Positions 11,862-24,180 of a DNA stretch of 31,258 nt are shown here, piece after piece; position 1 is the first letter of the stretch, and the number at the start of each line of letters is the position of its first letter. The notes beneath the pieces are model-generated. The model had not been told where the DNA came from. It ran no database searches and saw nothing but the letters and a program-made list of their open reading frames with translations. A program made the translations under genes and the position numbers. The stretch is from Saccoglossus kowalevskii. Its lineage: Eukaryota; Hemichordata; Enteropneusta; Harrimaniidae. The stretch covers positions 1 through 31,258 of the forward strand of contig NW_003139011.1 in NCBI RefSeq assembly GCF_000003605.2, written 5' to 3'.

Positions 11862-12660
11862 TGAATTTACCCACAAGGTACCATGGATACTGAATTTGCC
11901 GACAAGGTACCATGGAAACTAAATTTAGCCACAGGGTATCATGGATACTGAATTTACCCACAAGCTGCAAAGAATACTGAATTTACCTACAAGGTACCAT
12001 AGATACTGAATTTACCCACAAGGAATCATGCATACTGAATTTACCCACAAGTTACCATAGATACTGAATTTACCCACAAGGTACCATGGATACTAAATCA
12101 CCCACAAAGTACCATGGATACTAAATTTACCCACAAAGTATCATCATGGATACTGAATTTACCCACAAGGTATCATGGATACTGAATTTAGCCACAAGGT
12201 ACCATGGATACTGAATTTTCCCACAAGGTACCATGGAAACTAAATTTAGCCACAGGATATCATGGATACTGAATAGCCTCACAAGTTACCATGAATACTG
12301 AATTTGCCCACAAGGTACCATGGAAACTAAATTTAGCCACAGGGTATCATGGATACTGAATTTACCCACAAGGTTCCATGCATACTGATTTTAACCAAAA
12401 GGTACCATGGATACTGAAATTGCCCACAAGGTACCACGGAAACTAAATTTAGCCACAGGGTGTCATGGATACTGAATTTTCTCATGAGTTACCATGAATA
12501 CAGAATTTACCACAAGGTACCATGGATACTGAATTTGCCCACAAGGTACCATGGAAACTAAATTTAACCACATTGTATCATTGATACTGAATTTAGCCAC
12601 AAGGTTCCATGCATACTGAATCTAGCCACAAAGTACCATAGATACTGAATGTAGCCACAA
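11862..12660. repeat. Family H higher-order segment, copy 1
   Basis: The order is TTTGCCGACAAGG (11895), the four-change unit, AAGCTGCAAAG, AAGGAATCATGC, GATACTAAATCACCC (a 1-bp-short unit) and GAATTTTCCC. It aligns to about 13893-14690; the offset is 2031 before 12140 and 2028 after it, because this copy has three extra bases in TATCATCATGG. A CTCATGAG unit lies at 12482, followed by ACCACATTGTATCATTG, a marker shared with 17402 and 20764. Confidence 0.8.
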
Positions 12661-12982
12661 TGTATTATGCATACTGAATTTACCCACAAGGTATCATGGA
12701 TAATGAATTTACCCACAAGCTACCATGGATACTGAATTTACCCACAAAGTACCATGGATACTAACTTTACCCACAAAGTACCATGGATACTGAGTTTACC
12801 CACAAGGTATCATGGATACTGAATTTACCCACAAGCTGCCAAGAATACTGAATTTACCCACAAGGTACCATGGATACTGAATTTACCCACAAGCTATCAT
12901 GCATACTGAATTTACCCACAAGTTACCATGAATACTGAAATCACCCACACAGTACCAAGAATACTGAATTTACCACACAAAG
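12661..12982. repeat. Family G tail piece
   Basis: This runs through GGATAATGAATTT, AAGCTACC, AAGCTGCCAAG and GAAATCACCCACACAG units, the same order as the ends of the family G copies at 1860-2145 and 18560-18730. One unit near 12972 reads TTTACCACACAAAG. It leads straight into the family A marker at 12983, just as family G leads into A at 2146. Confidence 0.75.
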
Positions 12983-13490
12983 TACCATGGATAGTGAATT
13001 TACCCACAAGGTATCATGTATACTGAATTTATCCACAAGGTACCATGGATACTGAATTTGTCCACAAGGTACCATGGAAACTAAATTTAGCCACAGTGTA
13101 TTATGGACATTGAATTTAGCCACAAGGTTCCATGCATACTGAATTTACCCACAAGGTACAATGGATACTGAAATCACCCACAAAGTACCATTGATACTAA
13201 ATTTACCCACAAAGTACAAGGGATACTGAATTTACCCGCAAGGTACCATAGATACTGAATTTACCCACAAGGTATCATGGATACTGAATTTACCCACAAG
13301 GTTCCATACATACTGAATTTAGGCACAAGTTACCATGAATACTGAATTTACCCACAAAGTACCATGGAAACTAAATTTAGCCACATGGCATCATAGATAC
13401 TGAATTTAGCCACAAGATACCATGGATACTGAATTTTCCCTCAAGGTACCATGGAAACTAAATTTAGCCACAGGGTATCATGGATACTGA
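12983..13490. repeat. Partial family A segment
   Basis: The piece starts with the same GGATAGTGAATTT, TTTATCCACA, TTTGTCC and TATTATGGACATTG series as 4698. The GGACATTG change is shared only with the 4698 copy, which ties the two together, although this copy keeps the seven bases lost at 4843. It ends near 13490, where the order changes to the CTCATGAG unit at 13497. Confidence 0.78.
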
Positions 13491-13892
13491 ATTTTCTCAT
13501 GAGTTACCATGAATACTGAATTTACCACAAGGTACCATGGATACTGAATTTGCCCACAACCTACCATGGAAACTAAATTTACCCACAGTGTATCATGGAT
13601 ACTGAATTTAGCCACAAGGTTCCATGCATACTGAATTTAGCCACAAGGTACCATGGATACTGAATGTAGCCACAAGGTATCATGCATACTGAATTTACCC
13701 ACAAGTTACCATGGATACTGAATTTACCCACAAGGTACAATGGATACTGAAATCACCCACAAAGTACCATGGATACTAAATTTACCCACAAGGTACCATA
13801 GATACTGAATTTACCCACAAGGTATCATGGATACTGAAATTACCCACAAGGTACCATGGATACTGAATTTACCCACAAAGTACCATGGATAC
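13491..13892. repeat. Module following the CTCATGAG unit
   Basis: This shows a module seen in many places: the CTCATGAG unit (13497), a 28-bp unit with TTTACCACAAGG, TTTGCCCACAAC, a four-change-type unit ending CACAGTG, TATCATGG with TTTAGCC, TTCCATGC with TTTAGCC, GAATGTAGCC, TATCATGC, TACAATGG with GAAATCACCC, and GATACTAAATTT. The same order follows the CTCATGAG units at 7641, 8771, 10161, 14510, 19928, 25839, 27172, 29781 and 30853. Confidence 0.82.
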
Positions 13893-14820
13893 TGAATTTA
13901 CCCACAAGGTACCATGGATACTGAATTTGCCGACAAGGTACCATGGAAACTAAATTTAGCCACAGGGTATCATGGATACTGAATTTACCCACAAGCTGCA
14001 AAGAATACTGAATTTACCCACAAGGTACCATCGATACTGAATTTACCCACAAGGAATCATGCATACTGAATTTACCCACAATTTACCATAGATACTGAAT
14101 TTACCCACAAGGTACCATGGATACTAAATCACCCACAAAGTACCATGGATACTAAATTTACCCACAAAGTATCATGGATACTGAATTTACCCACAAGGTA
14201 TCATGGATACTGAATTTAGCCACAAGGTACCATGGATACTGAATTTTCCCACAAGGTACCATGGAAACTAAATTTAGCCACAGCATATCATGGATACTGA
14301 ATTGTCGGACAAGTTACCATGGATACTGAATTTGCCCACAAGGTACCATGGAAACTAAATTTAGCCAAAGGGTATCATGGATACTGAATTTACCCACAAG
14401 GTTGCATGCATACTGATTTTAGCCAAAAGGTACCATGGATACTGAATTTGCCCACAAGGTACCATGGAAACTAAATTTAGCCACAGGGTGTCATGGATAC
14501 TGAATTTTCTCATGAGTTACCATGAATACTGAATTTACCACAAGGTACCATGGATACTGAATTTGCCCACAACGTACCATGGAAACTAAATTTAGCCACA
14601 GTGTATCATGGATACTGAATTTAGCCACAAGGTTCCATGCATACTGAATTTAGCCACAAGGTACCATGGATACTGAATGTAGCCACAAGGTATCATGCAT
14701 ACTGAATTTACCCACTAGTTACCATGGATACTGAATTTACCCACAAGTTACAATGGATACTGAAATCACCAACAAAGTACCATGGATACTAAATTTACCC
14801 ACAAAGTACCATGGATACTG
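13893..14820. repeat. Family H higher-order segment, copy 2
   Basis: This is the partner of 11862-12660, with TTTGCCGACAAGG at 13926, AAGCTGCAAAG, AAGGAATCATGC and GAATTTTCCC. It continues through GAATTGTCGGACAAG and CCAAAAGGTACC to a CTCATGAG unit at 14510 and its usual module. GATTTTAGCCAAAAGG near 14414 recurs near 7546, 8678, 10066, 19831, 24006, 25743, 27077 and 30758. Confidence 0.8.
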
Positions 14821-15900
14821 AATTTGCCCACAAGGTACCATGGAAACTAAATTTAGCCACAGGGTATCATAGATACTGAATTTACCTACAAGCTACCATG
14901 GATACTGAAATCACCCACAAAGTACCAAGAATACTGAATTTACCCACAAGGTACCATGGATACTGAATTTACCCACAAGGTACCATGGATACTGAATTTA
15001 CCCACAAGGTATCATGTATACTGAATTTACCCACAAGGTACCATGGATACTGAATTTGCCCACAAGGTACCATGGAAACTAAATTTAGCCACAGGGTATC
15101 ATGGATACTGAATTTACCCACAAGCTGCCAAGAATACTGAATTAACCCACAAGGTACCATGGATACTGAATTTACCCACAAGGTATCATGCATACTGAAT
15201 TTACCCACAAGTTACCATAGATACTGAAGTTACCCACAAGGTACCATGGATACTAAAATCACCCACAAAATACCATGGATACTAAATTTACCCACAAAGT
15301 ACCATGGATACTGAATTTACCCACAAGGTATCATGGATACTGAATTTAGCCACAAGGTACCATGGATACTGAATTTGCCCACAAGGTACCATGGAAACTA
15401 AATTTAGCCACAGGGTATCATCGATACTGAATTGTCTGACAAGTTACCATGGATACTGAATTTGCCCACAAGGTACCATGGAAACTAAATTTAGCCACAG
15501 GGTATCATGGATACTGAATTTACCCACAAGGTTCCATGCATACTGATTTTAGCTAAAAGATACCATGGATACTGAATTTGCCCACAAGGTACCATGGAAA
15601 CTAAATGTTGCCACAGGGTATCATGGATACTGAATTTTCTCATGAGTTACCATGAATACTGAATTTACCACAAGGTACCATGGATACTGAATTTGCCCAC
15701 AACTTACTATGGAAACTAAATTTAGGCACAGTGTATCATGGATACTGAATTTAGCCACAAAGTTCCATGCATACTGAATTTAGCCACAAGGTAGCATGGA
15801 TACTGAATGTAGCCACAAGGTATCATGCATACTGAATTTACCCACAAGTTACCATGGATACTGAATTTACCCACACGGTACAATGGATACTGAAATCACC
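14821..15900. repeat. Satellite block resembling families B and D
   Basis: This begins with the GCC/AAACTAAA pair and CCAAGAATACTG units, like 6790-6910. It continues with AAGCTGCCAAG, GATACTAAAATCACCC and a further pair at 15358-15415, then a GATTTTAGCTAAAAG unit, a CTCATGAG unit at 15640 and the usual module. Private changes include CTAAATGTTGCC near 15603 and TTACTATGG near 15706. Nothing except satellite is visible. Confidence 0.72.
15358..15415. repeat. Example of the recurrent linked two-unit pair
   Basis: This pair recurs throughout the window. The first unit (15358-15386) has TTTGCCC in place of TTTACCC. The second (15387-15415) differs from consensus at four linked positions, giving GGAAACTAAATTTAGCC and ending CACAGGG. 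The four changes are nearly always seen together, and the second unit nearly always follows a GCC-type unit and is usually followed by a unit starting TATCATGG or TGTCATGG. The fixed order shows that the pair is amplified as part of larger segments and not as independent 29-bp units. Confidence 0.9.
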
Positions 15901-16780
15901 CACAAGCTGCCAAGAATACTGAATTTACCTACAAGGTATCAGGGATACTGAAATCACCCACAAAGTACCATGGATACTGAATTCACCCGCAAGGTACCAT
16001 ATATACTGAATTTAACCACAAAGTACCATGGATACTGAATTTAACCACAAGGTATCATGGATACTGAATTTACCCACAAGCTGCCAAGAACACTGAATTT
16101 ACCCACAAGGTACCATGGATACTGAATTTAACCACAAGTTACCATGGATACTGAATTTACCCACAAGGTACAATGGATACTGAAATCACCCACAAAGTAC
16201 CATTGATACTAAATTTACCCACAAAGTACCAGGGATACTGAATTTACCCACAAGGTACCATAGATACTGAATTTACCCACAAGGTATCATGCATACTGAA
16301 TTTACCCACAAGGTTCCATGCATACTGAATTTAGGCACAAGGTACAACGGATACTGAATTTAGCCACAAGCTACCATGAATACTGAATTTACCCACAAGG
16401 TACCATGGAAACTAAATTTAGCCACATGGCATCATAGATACTGAATTTAGCCACAAGCTACCATGGATACTGAAATCACCCACAAAGTACCAAGAATACT
16501 GAATTTACCCATAAGATACTATGGATGCTGAATTTACCCACAAGGTATCATGTATACTGAATTTACCCACAAGGTACCATGGATACTGAATTTGCCCACA
16601 AGGTACCATGGAAACTAAATTTAACTACAGGGTATCATGGATACTGAATTTACCCACAAGCTGCCATGAATACTGAATTTACCCACAAGGTACCATGGAT
16701 ACTGAATTTACCCACAAGGTATCATGCATACTGAATTTACCCACAAGGTATCATGCATACTGAATTTACCCACAAGGTAT
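15901..16780. repeat. Mosaic satellite block (A-, B- and C-like pieces)
   Basis: AAGCTGCCAAG and TATCAGGG units are followed by a B-like run (CATTGATAC, TACCAGGG, TTCCATGC with TTTAGGC, TACAACGG, ACATGGCATC). A C-like AACTACAGGG piece follows near 16623. Private changes include GGTACCATATATACTG near 15995, CCAAGAACACTG near 16083 and GGATGCTG near 16524. No long match to a single other segment was found by eye. Confidence 0.68.
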
Positions 16781-17999
16781 CATGGATAATGAATTTACCC
16801 ACAAGCTACCATGGATACTGAATTTACCCACAAAGTACCATGAATACTAAATTTACCCACAAAGTACCATGGATACTGAATTTACCCACAAGGTATCATG
16901 GATACTGAATTTACCCACAAGCTGCCAAGAATACTGAATTTACCCACAAGGTACCATGGATACTGAATTTGCCGACAAGGTACCATGGAAACTAAATTTA
17001 GCCACAGGGTATCATGGATACTGAATTTACCCACAAGCTGCAAAGAATACTGAATTTACCTACAAGGTACCATAGATACTGAATTTACCCACAAGGAATC
17101 ATGCATACTGAATTTACCCACAAGTTACCATAGATACTGAATTTGCCCTCAAGGTACCATTGATACCAAATCACCCACAAAGTACCATGGATACTAAATT
17201 TACCCACAAAGTATCATGGATACTGAATTTAGCCACAAAGTACCATGGATACTGAATTTGCCCACAAGTACCATGGAAACTAAATTTAGCCACAAGTTAT
17301 CATGGATACTGAATTTACCACAAGCTGCCATGAATACTGAATTTACCACAAGGTACCATTGATACTGAATTTGCCCACAAGGTACCCATGGAAACTAAAT
17401 TTAACCACATTGTATCATTGATACTGAATTTAGCCACAAGGTTCCATGCATACTGAATCTAGCCACAAGGTACCATAGATACTGAATGTAGCCACAAGGT
17501 ATTATGCATACTGAATTTACCCACAAGTTACCATGGATACTGAATTTACGCACAAGGTACAATGGATACTGAAATCACCCACAAAGTACCATTGATACTA
17601 AATTTACCCACAAAGTACCATGGATACTGAATTTACCCACAAGGTATCATGTATACTGAATTTATCCACAAGGTACCATGGATACTGAATTTGCCCACAA
17701 GGTACCATGGAAACTAAATTTAGCCACAGGGTATCATAGATACTGAATTTACCCACAAGGTACCATGGATACTGAATTTACCCACAAGGTATCATGGATA
17801 CTGAATTTACCCACAAGGTTCCATGCACACTGAATTTAGGCACAAGGTACAACGGATACTGAATTTAGCCACAAGGTACCATGAATACTGAATTTACCCA
17901 CAAGGTACCATGGATACTGAAATCACCCACAAAGTACCAAGAATACTGCATTTACCCACAAGGTATCATGTTTACTGAATTTACCCACAAGGTACCATG
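16781..17999. repeat. G-tail, H-like and TACAACGG pieces
   Basis: The first part has the GGATAATG to AAGCTGCCAAG order of family G tails. The H-like part (16960-17235: TTTGCCGACAAGG, AAGCTGCAAAG, AAGGAATCATGC, TTGATACCAAATC) is repeated near 20490-20710. From 17402 (AACCACATTGTATCATTG) it aligns to 20763-21361 at offset 3362. Length variants cluster here: CCCACAAGTACC near 17261, TTTACCACAAGCTGCC near 17311 and GGTACCCATGG near 17381. Confidence 0.75.
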
Positions 18000-18770
18000 G
18001 ATACTGAATTTGCACACAAGTTACTATGGAAACTAAATTTAGCCACAGGGTATCATGGATACTGAATGTTCTCACAAGCTACTATGGATACTGAATTCAC
18101 CCACAAGGTACCATGAATACTGAATTTGCCCACAAGGTACCATGGAAACTAAATTTAGCCACAGGGTATCATAGATACTGAATTTACCCACAAGCTACCA
18201 TGGATACTGAAATCACCCACGAAGTACCAAGAATACTGAATTTACCCACAAGGTACCATGGATACTGAATTTACCCACAAGGTATCATGCATACTGAATT
18301 TACCCACAAGTTACCATGGATACTGAATTTTCCCACAAGGTACAATGGATACTGAAATCACCCACAAAGCAACATGGATACTAAATTTACCCACAAAGTA
18401 CCATGGAAACAGAATTTACCCACAAGGTATCAGGGATTCTGAAATCACCCACAAAGTACCATGGATACTGAATTCACCCGCAAGGTACCATAGATACTGA
18501 ATTTACCCACAAGGTATCATGGATACTGAATTTACCCACAAGGTATCATGCATACTGAATTTACCCACAAGGTATCATGGATAATGAATTTACCCACAAG
18601 CTACCATGGATACTGAATTTACCCACAAAGTACCATGGATACTAAATTTACCCACAAAGTACCATGGATACTGAATTTACCCACAAGGTATCATGGATAC
18701 TGAATTTACCCACAAGCTGCCAAGAATACTGAATTTACCCACAAGGTACCATGGATACTGAATTTACCCA
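18000..18770. repeat. Family G higher-order segment, copy 3
   Basis: This is the third copy of 1283-2145, offset 16717 (TACCATGG at 18138; TATCAGGG at 18428), and 7216 bp from the copy at 10899. It keeps GAATTTGCACACAAG, GAATGTTCTCACAAGC, CACGAAGTACC and AAACAGAATTT. A private GGGATTCTG replaces GGGATACTG near 18432. It diverges after about 18770, where CACAAGATACC appears. Confidence 0.82.
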
Positions 18771-19328
18771 CAAGATACCATGGATACTGAATTTGCCCAC
18801 AAGGTACCATGGAAACTAAATTTAGCCACAGGGTATCATAGATACTGAATTTACCCACAAGCTACCATGGATACTGAAATCACCCACAAAGTACCAAGAA
18901 TACTGAATTTACCCACAAAGTATCATGTATACTGAATTTACCCACAAGGTACCATGGATATTGAATTTGCACACAAGGTACCATAGAAACTAAATTTAAC
19001 TACAGGGTATCATGGATACTGAATTTACCCACAAGCTGCCAAGAATACTGAATTTACCACAAGGTACCATGGATACTGAATTTACCCACAAGGTATCATG
19101 GATACTGAATTTACCCACAAGGTTTCCAGGCACACTGAATTTAGGCACAAGGTACAACGGATACTGAATTTAGCCACAAGGTACCATGAATACTGAATTT
19201 ACCCACAAGTTACCATGGATACTGAAATCACCCACAAAGTACCAAGAATACTGCATTTACGCGCAAGGTACCATGGATAATGAATTTACCCACAAGGTAT
19301 CATGTATACTGAATTTACCCACAAGGTA
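18771..19328. repeat. Satellite linker before family C copy 3
   Basis: This holds the GCC/AAACTAAA pair, CCAAGAATACTG, AACTACAGGG and AAGCTGCCAAG units, and the TACAACGG order. One unit near 19111 has an extra T and a changed base (GGTTTCCAGGCACACTG). From about 19080 the order parallels 8120-8370, the end of family C. Confidence 0.7.
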
Positions 19329-20485
19329 CCATGGATACTGAATTTGCCCACAAGTTACCACGGAAACTAAATTTAACTACAGGGTATCATGGATACTGAA
19401 TTTACCCACAACCTGCCAAGAATACTGAATTTACCCACAAGGTACCATGGATACTGAATTTACCCACAAGGTATCATGCATACTGAAGTTACCCACAAGT
19501 TACCATAGATACTGAATTTACCCACAAGGTACCATGGATACTAAAATCACCCACAAAGTACCATGGATACTACATTTACCCACAAAGTATCATGGATACT
19601 GAATTTACCCACAAGGTATCATGGATACTGAATTTAGCCACAAGGTACCTTGGATACTGAATTTGCCCACAAGGTACCATGGAAACTAAATTTAGCCACA
19701 GGTTATTATGGATACTGAATTGTCGGACAAGTTACCATGGATACTGAACTTGCCCACAATGTACCATGGAAACTAAATTTAGCCAAAGTGTATCATGGAT
19801 AGTGAATTTACCCACAAGGTTCCATGCATACTGATTTTAGCCAAAAGGAACCATGGATACTGAATTTGCCCACAAGGTACCATGGAAACTAAATTTAGCC
19901 ACAGGGTGTCATGGATACTGAATTTTCTCATGAGTTACCATGAATACTGAATTTACCACAAGGTACCATGGATACTGAATTTGCCCACAACGTACCATGG
20001 AAACTAAATTTAGCCACAGTGTATCATGGATACTGAATTTAGCCACAAGGTTCCATGCATACTGAATTTAGCCACAAGGTACCATGGATACTGAATGTAG
20101 CCACAAGGTATCATGCATACTGAATTTACCCACAAGTTACCATGGATACTGAATTTACCCACAATATACCATGGATACTAAATTTACCCACAAAGTACCA
20201 TGGATACTGAATTTACCCACAAGGTACCATAGATACTGAATTTACCCACAAGGTATCATGGATACTGAAATTACCCACAAGCTACCATGGATACTGAATT
20301 TACCCACAAGGTATCATGGATACTGAATTTACCCACAAGGTTCCATGCACACTGAATTTAGGCACAAGGTACAAAGGATACTGAATTTAGCCACAAGGTA
20401 CCATGGATACTGAATTTACCCACAAGGTATCATGGATACTGAATTTACCCACAAGGTTCCATGCACACTGAATTTAGGCACAAGG
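19329..20485. repeat. Family C higher-order segment, copy 3
   Basis: This aligns to 7042-8198 at offset 12287, checked at 19411/7124 (AACCTGCCAAG) and 20468/8181. It shares GTACCTTGG, AATTGTCGGACAAG, GAACTTGCCC and CCAAAAGGAACC, with a CTCATGAG unit at 19928. It breaks off at 20485, where the TACAACGG unit of the other copies is replaced by TATCATGG and an H-like piece. Confidence 0.85.
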
Positions 20486-21389
20486 TATCATGGATACTGA
20501 ATTTACCCACAAGCTGCAAAGAATACTGAATTTACCTACAAGGTACCATAGATACTGAATTTACCCACAAGGAATCATGCATACTGAATTTACCCACAAG
20601 TTACCATAGATACTGAATTTGCCCTCAAGGTACCATTGATACCAAATCACCCACAAAGTACCATGGATACTAAATTTACCCACAAAGTATCATGGATACT
20701 GAATTTAGCCACAAGGTATCATGTATACTGAATTTGTCCACAAGGTACCATGGAAACTAAATTTAACCACATTGTATCATTGATACTGAATTTAGCCACA
20801 AGGTTCCATGCATACTGAATCTAGCCACAAGGTACCATAGATACTGAATGTAGCCACAAGGTATTATGCATACTGAATTTACCCACAAGTTACCATGGAT
20901 ACTGAATTTACGCACAAGGTACAATGGATACTGAAATCACCCACAAAGTACCATTGATACTTAATTTACCCACAAAGTACCATGGATACTGAATTTACCC
21001 ACAAGGTATCATGTATACTGAATTTATCCACAAGGTACCATGGATACTGAATTTGCCCACAAGGTACCATGGAATCTAAATTTAGCCACAGGGTATCATA
21101 GATACTGAATTTACCCACAAGGTACCATGGATACTGAATTTACCCACAAGGTATCAAGGATACTGAATTTACCCACAAGGTTCCATGCACACTGAATTTA
21201 GGCACAAGGTACAACGGATACTGAATTTAGCCACAAGGTACCATGAATACTGAATTTACCCACAAGGTACCATGGATACTGAAATCACCCACAAAGTACC
21301 AAGAATACTGCATTTACCCACAAGGTATCATGTATACTGAATTTACCCACAAGGTACCATGGATACTGAATTTAGCCACAAGTTACTAT
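20486..21389. repeat. Second copy of the 17 kb H-like/TACAACGG block
   Basis: Bases 20490-20710 repeat about 17020-17235 (rare TTGATACCAAATC at 20636 and 17160, offset 3476). From 20763 the block repeats 17401-17999 at offset 3362. The 114-bp change between offsets marks units present at 17235-17400 and absent here. One TACCATGGAATCTAAATTT unit near 21066 is private. Confidence 0.78.
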
Positions 21390-22310
21390 GCATACTGAAT
21401 TTACCCACAAGGTACAATGGATACTGAAATCACCCACAAAGTACCATTGATACTAAATTTACCCACAAAGTACAAGGGATACTGAATTTACCCGCAATGT
21501 ACCATAGATACTGAATTTAACCACAAGGTATCATGGATACTGAATTTACCCACAAGGTTCCATACATACTGAATTTAGGCACAAGTTACAACGGATACTG
21601 AATTTAGCTACAAGGTACCATGAATATTGAATTTACCCACTAGGTACCATGAAAACTAAATTTAGCCACATGGCATCATAGATACTGAATTTAGCCACAA
21701 CATACCATGGATACTGAATTTTCCCTCAAGGTACCATGGAAACTAAATTTAGCCACAGGGTATCATGGATACTAAATTTACACACAAAGTACCATGGATA
21801 CTGAATTTACCCACAAGGTATCAGGGATACTGAAATCACCCACAAAGTACCATGGATACTGAACTCACCCGCAAGGTACCATAGATACTGAATTTACCCA
21901 CAAGGTATCATGGATACTGAATTTACCCACAAGGTATCATGCATACTGAATTTACCCACAAGGTATCATGGATAATGAATTTACCCACAAGCTACCCTGG
22001 ATACTGAATTTACCCACAAAGTACCATGGATACTAAATTTACCCAGAAAGTATCATGGATACTGAATTTACACACAAGGTATCATGGATACTGAATTTAC
22101 CCACAAGCTGCCAAGAATACTGAATTTACCCACAAGGTACCATGGATACTGAATGTACCCACACGGTATCATGCATACTGAATTTACCAACAAGTTACCA
22201 TGGATACTGAAATCACCCACACAGTACCAAGATTACTGAATTTACCCACAAAGTACCATGGATAGTGAATTTACCCACAAGGTATCATGTATACTGAATT
22301 TAGCCACAAG
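21390..22310. repeat. Family A higher-order segment without the 261-bp duplication
   Basis: The offset to copy 1 is 21238 at the start (152/21390) and 20977 after the single TATCAGGG (21819), a drop of exactly 261. It also shares CTACCCTGG (21992; 1015) and GAATGTACCCACACGG (near 22151) with copy 1, which copies at 2146 and 27629 lack. It retains the two units with CTGCCAAG that copy 1 has lost. Private changes include CCGCAATGTACC near 21492 and GAACTCACCC near 21861. Confidence 0.83.
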
Positions 22311-22571
22311 GTTCCATGCATACTGAATTTACCCACAAGGTACAATGGATACTGAAATCACCCACAAAGTACCATTGATACTAAATTCACCCACAAAGTA
22401 CCAGGGATACTGAATTTACCCGCAAGGTACCATAGATACTGAATTTACCCACAAGGTATCATGGATGCTGAATTTACCCACAAGGTTCCATACATACTGA
22501 ATTTAGGCACAAGGTACAACGGATACTGAATTTAGCCACAAGGTACCATGAATACTGAATTTACACACAAG
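22311..22571. repeat. Family B proximal piece
   Basis: Its order (TTCCATGC, TACAATGG, CATTGATAC, TACCAGGG, CCGCAAGG, TTCCATACATACTG, TACAACGG) matches the family B copies at 3630 and 5420. Private changes are CTAAATTCACCC near 22381 and GGATGCTG near 22464. It runs into the D duplication. Confidence 0.75.
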
Positions 22572-24180
22572 GTACCATGGAAACTAAATTTAGCCACATG
22601 GCATCATAGATACTGAATTTAGCCACAAGCTACCATGGATACTGAAATCACCCACAAAGTACCAAGAATACTGAATTTACCCACAAGGTACCATGGATAC
22701 TGAATTTACCCACAAGGTATCATGTATACTGAATTTACCCACAAGGTACCATGGATACTGAATTTGCCCACAATGTACCATGGAAACTAAATTTAGCCAC
22801 AGGGTATCATTGATACTGAATTTACCCACAAGCTACCATGGATACTGAAATCACCCACAAAGTACCAAGAATAATGAATTTACCCACAAGGTACCATGGA
22901 TACTGAATTTACCCACAAGGTACCATGGATACTGAATTTACCCACAAGGTATCATGTATACTGAATTTACCCACAAGGTACCATGGATACTGAATTTGCT
23001 GGCAAGGTACCATGGAAACTAAATTTAGCCACAGGGTATCATGGATACTGAATTTACCCACAAGCTGCAAAGAATACTGAATTTACCCACAACGTACCAT
23101 GGATACTGAATTTACCCACAAGGTATCATGCATACTGGATTTACCCACAAGTTACCATAGATACTGAATTTACCCACAAGGTACCATGGATACTAAAATC
23201 ACCCACAAAGTACCATGGATACTAAATTTACCCACAAAGTATCATGGATACTGAATTTACCCACAAGGTATCATGGATACTGAATTTAGCCACAAGGTAC
23301 CATGGATACTGAATTTGCCCACAAGGTACCATGGAAACTAAATTTAGCCACAGGGTATCATGGATACTGAATTGTCTCACAAGTTACCACGGAAACTAAA
23401 TTTAGCCACAGGGTATCATGGATACTGAATTTTCTAATGAGTTACCATGAATACTGAATTTACCACAAGGTACCATGGATACTGAATTTGCCCACAACGT
23501 ACCATGGAAACTAAATTTAGCCACAGGGTATAATAGATACTGAATTTACCCACAAGCTACCATGGATACTGAAATCACCCACAAAGTACCAAGAATACTG
23601 AATTTGCCCACAAGGTACCATGGAAACTAAATTTAACTACAGGGTATCATGGATACTGAATTTACCCACAAGCTGCCAAGAATACTGAATTTACCCACAA
23701 GGTACCATGGATACTAAAATCACCCACAAAGTACCATGGATACTACATTTACCCACAAAGAATCATGGATACTGAATTTACCCACAAGGTATCATGGATA
23801 CTGAATTTAACCACAAGGTACCATGGATACTGAATTTGCCCACAAGGTACCATGGAAACTAAATTTAGCCACAGGTTATCATGGATACTGAATTGTCGGA
23901 CAAGTTACCATGGATACTGAATTTGCCCACAAGGTACCATGGAAACTAAATTTAGCCAAAGGGTATCATGGATACTGAATTTACCCACAAGGTTCCATGC
24001 ATACTGATTTTAGCCAAAAGGTACCATGGATACTGAATTTGCCCACAAGGTACCATGGAAACTAAATTTAGCCACAGGGTGTCATGGATACTGATTTTTC
24101 TCATGAGTTACCATGAATACTGAATTTACCACAAGGTACCATGGATACTGAATTTGCCCACAACGTACCATGGAAACTAA
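22572..24180. repeat. Family D tandem duplication, first copy
   Basis: This matches the next block at offset 1593 up to about 23595, then 1651, then 1738 from about 23710 (checked at 22621/24214, 23431/25024 and 23881/25619). The two steps are 58 and 87 bp, so this copy lacks two and then three units that the second copy has. It shares the rare CTAATGAG form of the CTCATGAG unit (23435) and GAATTTGCTGGCAAGG. The copy ends at the junction near 24180. Confidence 0.87.
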
